From assembly GCA_016865935.1 (NCBI GenBank), contig VGOB01000015.1, forward strand, positions 1 through 42,486: 42,486 bases of DNA, read 5' to 3'. The notes under the pieces are model-generated. The model was not told where the DNA came from and did no database searches. It was given only the letters and a program-made list of their open reading frames with translations. The first letter of the stretch is position 1, and each line of letters starts with the position of its first letter. The DNA is from Chloroflexota bacterium. GTDB lineage: Bacteria > Chloroflexota > Anaerolineae > UBA4142. Both the position numbers and the translations under genes were made by a program. This document shows positions 38,037 to 42,486 of this stretch, one piece after another.

Positions 38037-39287
38037 TTATGCTGACAAACGTTCTAGTAATTCTTTGCTGACTCTTTCGGCAATGAGGTACTTTAGATCA
38101 CCGTCTTCTCCAACGCCCGTGATGATATACTTGCCTTGTTCGTACCCCAAGTAATTTTGGAAGAACCGGTCCGTTCGATCTCGCACGATTTGTGCCATTT
38201 GGGGATTCCGGTTTTGGAAAGAATTCCAATCCGAGGGGATCTCAATCGCAATCGTTACGGGTGGCGCGCTGGTGGGAATAACGGTTTCACCCAGACTGAT
38301 TCTAGGTATCGTCGAATTGCCCGTCAGGCGCCAGATCGTTGCCCGTTGGGTTACTGAGCAGGCTTCTTTTACGCGTTTGGAAGGGATAAGCCAGGTGATT
38401 CCAAAACGAGAGGCGGTGACTTGATTAAGTGCGTTTCTGAACGGATGATGATCGGGATAATGGTCGAATGCGATGGCTTTGAGTCGCCCGAAATTTAGAA
38501 CCGCGTTCGCATACTGTAGTGGATCAACCGTCCAGTTGACGATGGGAATCCCTTCGCGTAATGCATTTTCAGACTGCTGTTTCTTGAGCATGAGGCCGAT
38601 GCTATGATTGCGGTGACCAGGCAAGACCCCCATTACCTGAGACTCGACTCGTAGCCCGGTCGAAAATTGCGCTTGCCATTCAGCGGGCAAATTGGAACCC
38701 CCGAATTTGTAAAAGCCGAACAGAAAACCTACCGGCGCGCCATTACTGGTCGCGATCAGTGAGGTTGCCAAATTGAAGTTGGAAGCGTGTATGTCGAATG
38801 GGTACAAGTCATCGGGTTGGCTCTGCCAGATCTGTTGTTGCAGCGCGCGAATGGACTGGGCTTGTTCGAGATTGGGGCGATCTAATTTCACGCTCTCGGA
38901 TCGCGTGTGGGCAGGGTGCTGCAAGAACTGGGCTTTCGTAGGTTCATAGAATGTGATGTTACTCTTGCCAACCAATCGTGCAGCGGCGTCCGTCATTTCT
39001 TGGGGGGTAACCTGCACATCCGCGTTAGCTTTGTGAAAACGCAGTGTGAACTCTTGGATGTCTCTAGTCAGTGCGCGCGGGAAGAGAAACCCTGCTCCGA
39101 AAAAAATATGTTGGTCCCTAAATACAACGACGCGACCTCCGATCTTTGGAAAGGTAGATTTGAGAAAGTGGGGGGGAAATAATTCGGGGTTATGGGGCGC
39201 TCCCAATCTGGATCGCAGTTCGTCAATGTGGGCTGACCAATTTACAGATTTGCTGTCAAGTAATTGGGCGTCCAACCGCGTTGTCAT
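38037..39287 (-). CDS. COG3375-like GNAT protein, putative amino-acid N-acyltransferase
   Basis: A 416-residue protein; the GNAT core spans about residues 135-300 (AQSIRALQQQIW, GAPVGFLFGFYKF, ESQVMGVLPGHRNHSIGLML as the acyl-CoA loop, and NWTVDPLQYANAVLNFGRLK). The flanking N-terminal (about 130) and C-terminal (about 110) domains are unassigned. The WTVDPL and HPF segments recall COG3375 proteins encoded next to N-succinylamino-acid racemases, where the acyltransferase acts on D-amino acids before racemisation. ATG 39287 has AAGGAG upstream. It is in the same direction as the racemase, 90 bases before it. Composition is lower in GC, suggesting transfer with the racemase. Confidence 0.72.
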   Translation of the reverse strand: MTTRLDAQLLDSKSVNWSAHIDELRSRLGAPHNPELFPPHFLKSTFPKIGGRVVVFRDQHIFFGAGFLFPRALTRDIQEFTLRFHKANADVQVTPQEMTDAAARLVGKSNITFYEPTKAQFLQHPAHTRSESVKLDRPNLEQAQSIRALQQQIWQSQPDDLYPFDIHASNFNLATSLIATSNGAPVGFLFGFYKFGGSNLPAEWQAQFSTGLRVESQVMGVLPGHRNHSIGLMLKKQQSENALREGIPIVNWTVDPLQYANAVLNFGRLKAIAFDHYPDHHPFRNALNQVTASRFGITWLIPSKRVKEACSVTQRATIWRLTGNSTIPRISLGETVIPTSAPPVTIAIEIPSDWNSFQNRNPQMAQIVRDRTDRFFQNYLGYEQGKYIITGVGEDGDLKYLIAERVSKELLERLSA

Positions 39288-39401
39288 TGGCGATTCTCCT
39301 TCTTCGGCGTTGCGCCCGAAGAGACCCTCTCTTCCATATTCGCGTAGCGTACTCTTTGTGGGAACCAGGGGCGTTGCGCGATTTGTTGTGCGTTGCGCAC
39401 G

Positions 39402-40796
39402 CTAGTACTTTCTGACGCGCCGCGCAACGCGCCGGCAGGATTCGCCCAAACGCGCAATGTCTTGTTCCGTGTGCGCGGTGCTGAGCGCGCCGCCGCCGTG
39501 AACGACGTGGACATCGTCGAGCAGGAGCGCGAGCTGGAACAGATGATCGCGCAACTCCACGTCGCAGAGCGTTGGATCGTTCACGTCGTCCGGACTCGAC
39601 AGCGATTGTTCTTCGTCGTAGGGGAATTGCGGCACCGCCATCGAACTGCCGCGCAAAACATCGTTGGGATGTCCCGTGCAGCGCGCGAAAATTCCTTCCG
39701 CCGCGAACGCGTCTTCAATCGTCTGACGCGTTTGCGCGCCGAGTTGCGCGAGGCGCGGATAAATTTCGTTTTCGTGTTCGACCAAGTACGTCAACAAAGT
39801 TTTTGCTGCAAGCATCGACGCGGGATGCCCCGAATATGTGCCGCCCATAAAACGCACCTTGCCGCCGCCCTCGCGTCCGCACAATTTCAAAATATCGGCG
39901 CGCCCGGCAACTGCCGCGACCGGCATTCCGCCACCCATCGCTTTGGCGAGCGTCGTCAAATCGGGCGTGATGTTGTACAGCGCGCCCAGGTTGCCGGCGC
40001 GAAATCGAAAGCCGCTGATCACTTCATCGAGAATCAAAACGACGCCGTACTGATCGCACAACGCGCGCGCGGTTCGCAGATATTCGCCGGTCGCCGGCAT
40101 AAAACCGCCTGCGCCCATAAACGGCTCGACGATGAAGCAGGCAAGGCGATTGCCGTACTCTTTGAAATGCGCGCGCAGTAGATCGGGATGATTGTAGCGC
40201 GTGACGACGACTTCGCGCGCGAGCGCGCTGGGCAAGCCCTGACTTTCAATGTCCCAGGGTTTGGCGCGGCTTGCAAAGTTCACGCCGATCAAGCCCCAGG
40301 GCTGCGCGCCGTGCCAGCCCCCGCCCACTTTCATCACGAGTTCGCGTCCGGTGAACGCGCGCGCGAGCATAATCGCGTTCATCGTCGCGAGCGCGCCGCT
40401 CGTCGTAAAGCGCACGCGCTCCGCACCGGTTTGCCGGCACAGAATTTCGGCAACCTCGATTTGCAGTTGATCGGTAAAGCCGGATTGCAGACCGTAGCCG
40501 GATTGCAGCGCGCGCGTGAGCGCGGAGGTGATCGCGTCGGGATTGTGTCCCAAGATGTTTGCGTAATGTCCCTGCCAGAAATCGAGCAAGGTGTGCCCGT
40601 CGGCGTCTTGGACGTACGCGCCGCGCGCGCTAACCAGGCGCGGGGGAAACGGTTTGATCAGGCGGAGCGAGTGACTGCCGCCGTCAATCATCGTTTGGTG
40701 CGCGCGTTCGTTCAGCGCGGCGGATTTGGGTGAGTGCCGCGCGTACTCGGCGGCGAGTTCGTTTTTCAGTTCGGAATAATCGCGTGGTTTCGACAT
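39402..40796 (-). CDS. PLP-dependent aminotransferase class III, glutamate-1-semialdehyde aminomutase-like
   Basis: 464 residues, fold type I PLP enzyme of class III. The cofactor Lys285 is in TLAKAMGGGMPV, the Asp257 that pairs with the pyridine nitrogen is in LILDEVISGFRF, and the FTTSGALATMNAIMLARAFT and MGGTYSGHPASM segments align with GSA-aminomutase signatures. Compared with HemL (NSGTEA and GTLSGNP) these motifs are altered, and no other haem gene is near. A different aminomutase or a D-amino-acid transaminase or epimerase is therefore plausible. ATG 40796 has GAGGA upstream. It precedes the GNAT and racemase genes in the same orientation. Confidence 0.82.
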   Translation of the reverse strand: MSKPRDYSELKNELAAEYARHSPKSAALNERAHQTMIDGGSHSLRLIKPFPPRLVSARGAYVQDADGHTLLDFWQGHYANILGHNPDAITSALTRALQSGYGLQSGFTDQLQIEVAEILCRQTGAERVRFTTSGALATMNAIMLARAFTGRELVMKVGGGWHGAQPWGLIGVNFASRAKPWDIESQGLPSALAREVVVTRYNHPDLLRAHFKEYGNRLACFIVEPFMGAGGFMPATGEYLRTARALCDQYGVVLILDEVISGFRFRAGNLGALYNITPDLTTLAKAMGGGMPVAAVAGRADILKLCGREGGGKVRFMGGTYSGHPASMLAAKTLLTYLVEHENEIYPRLAQLGAQTRQTIEDAFAAEGIFARCTGHPNDVLRGSSMAVPQFPYDEEQSLSSPDDVNDPTLCDVELRDHLFQLALLLDDVHVVHGGGALSTAHTEQDIARLGESCRRVARRVRKY

Positions 40797-40879
40797 AGTA
40801 TCCTCGGTTGTGATTGTGATGCCGGGTTTAGTTTATGCGATTTTGGTTCTGGGGCAAGTTTGGCGAACGCGCCGGAAAA

Positions 40880-40909
40880 GAAAAATCCGCTCTCAGAGGG
40901 AGAGCGGAT
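40880..40909 (-). terminator. Intrinsic terminator of the GIY-YIG nuclease gene
   Basis: ATCCGCTCTC and GAGAGCGGAT pair around a five-base loop. On the minus strand the stem is followed by TTTTTC and TTTTCC. It lies 45 bases beyond the stop at 40954. An extra nine-base stem TTCTGCGAA / TTCGCAGAA spans the stop codon (40939-40966). Confidence 0.8.
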
Positions 40910-40953
40910 GGAAACGAAGTGTGTCTTGGCTGTTCAAGTTCTGCGAACACATC

Positions 40954-42348
40954 TCAATTCGCAGAATGAAGAACGCCAGGGAATCTCACAATAGGTGGAG
41001 TCGCCGTGTTGGTTTTATTTTGTGCCTTTAGCGCTATTGTTTCCCGGTACTCTTTGGCTTCGGCGATTCGTGTGATTGTTGCCTTGATTCCATGTTTGCG
41101 CGCATACTCTTCGATTTCCGCAATGCTGATATTGAAAAACTCTCTGCGGTTGTTGACTAGATTTACCTGGCGATACTTGAAATATTCTTGCAGATGGTTT
41201 TCTAGGGCAGGTGCGTCATCTGAATAAATCATCGCGTGGACATCGAAATCAAAAGGAACAGAAGCATCACCTAGTTCCTTGACACGTTCTAGCGGTTCTA
41301 AACGTCGTGTCATGCCAATTTTGAGAACGTTTTCGCCAAAGGAGCCGACATTAGAAATGATATAGACGTGCCCCGATTTGGTCAGTTGTGCTTGTGAGAT
41401 TGCACGTTGTTTCATTTCTTGCGCGACTTTGAGTTGTTGTTCCAGAGTTTGAATTCTTTCTTTCAGTTGCCCGACTGCTGCGCCTTGGGCTTTCTCCATT
41501 TCGGCGCGCGCTCGTTCAAGGGCGGCTTGGTATCGTTTTTCTTCTTCTTCAGCATCTTGTTTTGCGCGTTCAATTTCCCGTTGCGCCTTTTCTTCTTCGC
41601 GGATCTGCTCTTGAATGCGGCGTTGCTCCTCCTTCTCCTGATACAGTTTCTCCTGGTATTCGTATGTCAATCGCAATTCATCTAATTTCAAACCGAGATA
41701 TTCGTCTGTGATCCGAATAGCGTATGTCGCTCCTAATTTGTTGATTGCTTCAAATGCCTTGCGAATTCGTTCTTCCATTGCGACGACATTGTTCCAACGT
41801 ACTTTGAGTATTGTCGCGTCACACTCGCCGTTGAAGGCGCGCAGCATCAATTTCATATACTGCTTGGTCATGCGCTCGCCTTCACGTCTACTACCATCAA
41901 CAGTCCAGGGTTTGTCACAAACTGCTGCGCGCTCTTCGGTAATCAAACGCTTCTGGTCATCGTTGGCGCGTTGCAAACGCACCTTGTATGATTCGGAGGT
42001 AGCAAAATCGAAATGCGGTTTGTAAACACCGAAAGATTGCAAGTCGAGTGTTTCTTCAGAGAGGGCAATTTCGCGCTGGAGTTTTTGGAGAGCTTGCGTG
42101 GCCTGGGCATACTCGGACTGTATGCCGTTTTGTTTCGTTTGGAGTTCGGTAATCTGTTGGTTTCTTTTCGCGATTTCCGTGTCCCGATCAACGATATCCT
42201 TGAATGAATCGCGTAGTTTATTGAAGGCATTCAATGCGCGGATGGACTGACTACGATAATCCAGCAATAGGTAGAGCAGGAGTCCACATGCTAGCAACAA
42301 CGCTAATACCAGCACGCTGGCGACAAGGATGACGATCCCGAGTTCCAT
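40954..42348 (-). CDS. Membrane-anchored DUF4041 + GIY-YIG nuclease, SNIPE-like anti-phage protein
   Basis: 464 residues from the ATG at 42348, which has a perfect AGGAGG upstream. One N-terminal membrane segment (about 5-30) is followed by a coiled coil (55-100), a DUF4041 region (about 100-220), a second long charged coiled coil (230-320) and a GIY-YIG domain (327-420). The nuclease motifs are HVYIISN, KIGMTRRLEPLERVKEL, the Glu in LENHLQEYF, and the Asn-Arg in NNRREFF. Membrane-bound DUF4041/GIY-YIG proteins have been described as SNIPE, which cuts phage DNA as it enters. GC content is clearly lower than the neighbours, consistent with horizontal gain. Monocistronic with its own terminator. 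Confidence 0.85.
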   Translation of the reverse strand: MELGIVILVASVLVLALLLACGLLLYLLLDYRSQSIRALNAFNKLRDSFKDIVDRDTEIAKRNQQITELQTKQNGIQSEYAQATQALQKLQREIALSEETLDLQSFGVYKPHFDFATSESYKVRLQRANDDQKRLITEERAAVCDKPWTVDGSRREGERMTKQYMKLMLRAFNGECDATILKVRWNNVVAMEERIRKAFEAINKLGATYAIRITDEYLGLKLDELRLTYEYQEKLYQEKEEQRRIQEQIREEEKAQREIERAKQDAEEEEKRYQAALERARAEMEKAQGAAVGQLKERIQTLEQQLKVAQEMKQRAISQAQLTKSGHVYIISNVGSFGENVLKIGMTRRLEPLERVKELGDASVPFDFDVHAMIYSDDAPALENHLQEYFKYRQVNLVNNRREFFNISIAEIEEYARKHGIKATITRIAEAKEYRETIALKAQNKTNTATPPIVRFPGVLHSAN

Positions 42349-42386
42349 GTGTCCTCCTGAACCGATTATGCGTAATTGGCACCGAG

Positions 42387-42444
42387 CCATAAAAGGAGTA
42401 TCCTTGCGGATGTCTCTATTCCAACAAGGAGCATCCTTTTATGG
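42387..42444. repeat. Near-perfect palindrome around two divergent start codons
   Basis: CCATAAAAGGAGTATCCTTG (42387-42406) and CAAGGAGCATCCTTTTATGG (42425-42444) are 20-base arms that match at all but about three positions. The similarity extends outward (GGCACCGAG and CTCAGTGCC). Each arm ends with an ATG pointing outward. It could be an operator or the ends of a mobile element. Confidence 0.65.
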
Positions 42445-42486
42445 TCATCTCAGTGCCGAACCAAGATTATATTGACTCGGTCGTTC
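42441..42486 (+). CDS. Start of an unidentified gene, truncated by the window end
   Basis: Fifteen codons (MVISVPNQDYIDSVV) run to the window edge without a stop. AAGGAG lies at 42426-42431, about ten bases upstream. The reading frame is plausible, but too short to identify, and its start lies in the right arm of a palindrome. Confidence 0.4.
   Translation, partial: MVISVPNQDYIDSVV

Noticed and set aside
39402..40796. Haem biosynthesis HemL
   Set aside because: The N-S-G-T-E-A and G-T-L-S-G-N-P motifs are altered and the context is amino-acid racemisation, so I did not use the symbol.

Overview
The window looks like a high-GC chromosomal contig of a Chloroflexota (Anaerolineae-like) bacterium. 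That assignment is an inference. It rests on the CGCG-rich base composition, a complete mreBCD-PBP2 wall-elongation operon, a two-domain L25/Ctc protein, an ArsA ATPase with an HSP20-like tail, DUF2723 and polyprenyl-type glycosyltransferases, a reductive-dehalogenase-like protein, and the many short palindromic repeats between genes. The first 18 bases are pure G and are probably a sequencing artefact at a contig end.

Layout. 246-5251 (minus): mreB-mreC-mreD-mrdA, the rod-shape and elongation operon. 5435-6130 (minus): ribosomal protein L25/Ctc. 6318-12038 (plus): a DUF348/G5/beta-propeller lipoprotein, then a murein-peptide catabolic set of an M19 dipeptidase, an alpha/beta-hydrolase fused to an SH3-NlpC/P60 gamma-D-Glu peptidase, and an L-Ala-D/L-Glu epimerase. 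12039-16815: a defence and addiction island with an orphan antitoxin-like gene flanked by a duplicated 3' end of the epimerase gene, a single-chain restriction-modification enzyme, and a MazF toxin with two antitoxin-like genes. 16963-19586 (plus): a YdeI-like protein, a membrane-anchored reductive-dehalogenase-like Fe-S protein, a DUF123 GIY-YIG protein and tRNA-Arg(CCG). 19689-27137 (plus): a secreted protein, a UgpC/MsmX-type ATPase, a GNAT, an unusual phosphofructokinase, and an ABC ATPase with a MacB/FtsX-type permease. 27175-34997 (minus): GDPD, a radical SAM protein, a GT2 glycosyltransferase, a RelBE-type toxin-antitoxin pair, a methyltransferase, a DUF2723 membrane protein and ArsA, which read as an envelope-glycan region. 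35265-36773 (plus): mtaB. 36841-40796 (minus): an enolase-superfamily N-acylamino-acid racemase, a GNAT acyltransferase and a PLP aminomutase-like enzyme, probably a D-amino-acid conversion set. 40954-42348 (minus): a membrane-anchored DUF4041/GIY-YIG nuclease resembling the SNIPE anti-phage protein. A partial gene starts at 42441.

The most unusual signal is the repeats. Three kinds of palindromic element are scattered over the whole window: GTCATTGCGAG-type, GTAGGGGCG-type, and arrays of 7-9 bp units arranged as inverted arms. Several supply the stop or start codon of the adjacent gene. At least seven sit in frame inside two genes (the restriction-modification enzyme and mtaB) and are translated into extra protein segments. 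A second theme is probable leaderless transcription: at four genes a good -10 box lies so close to the start codon that almost no 5' UTR remains.
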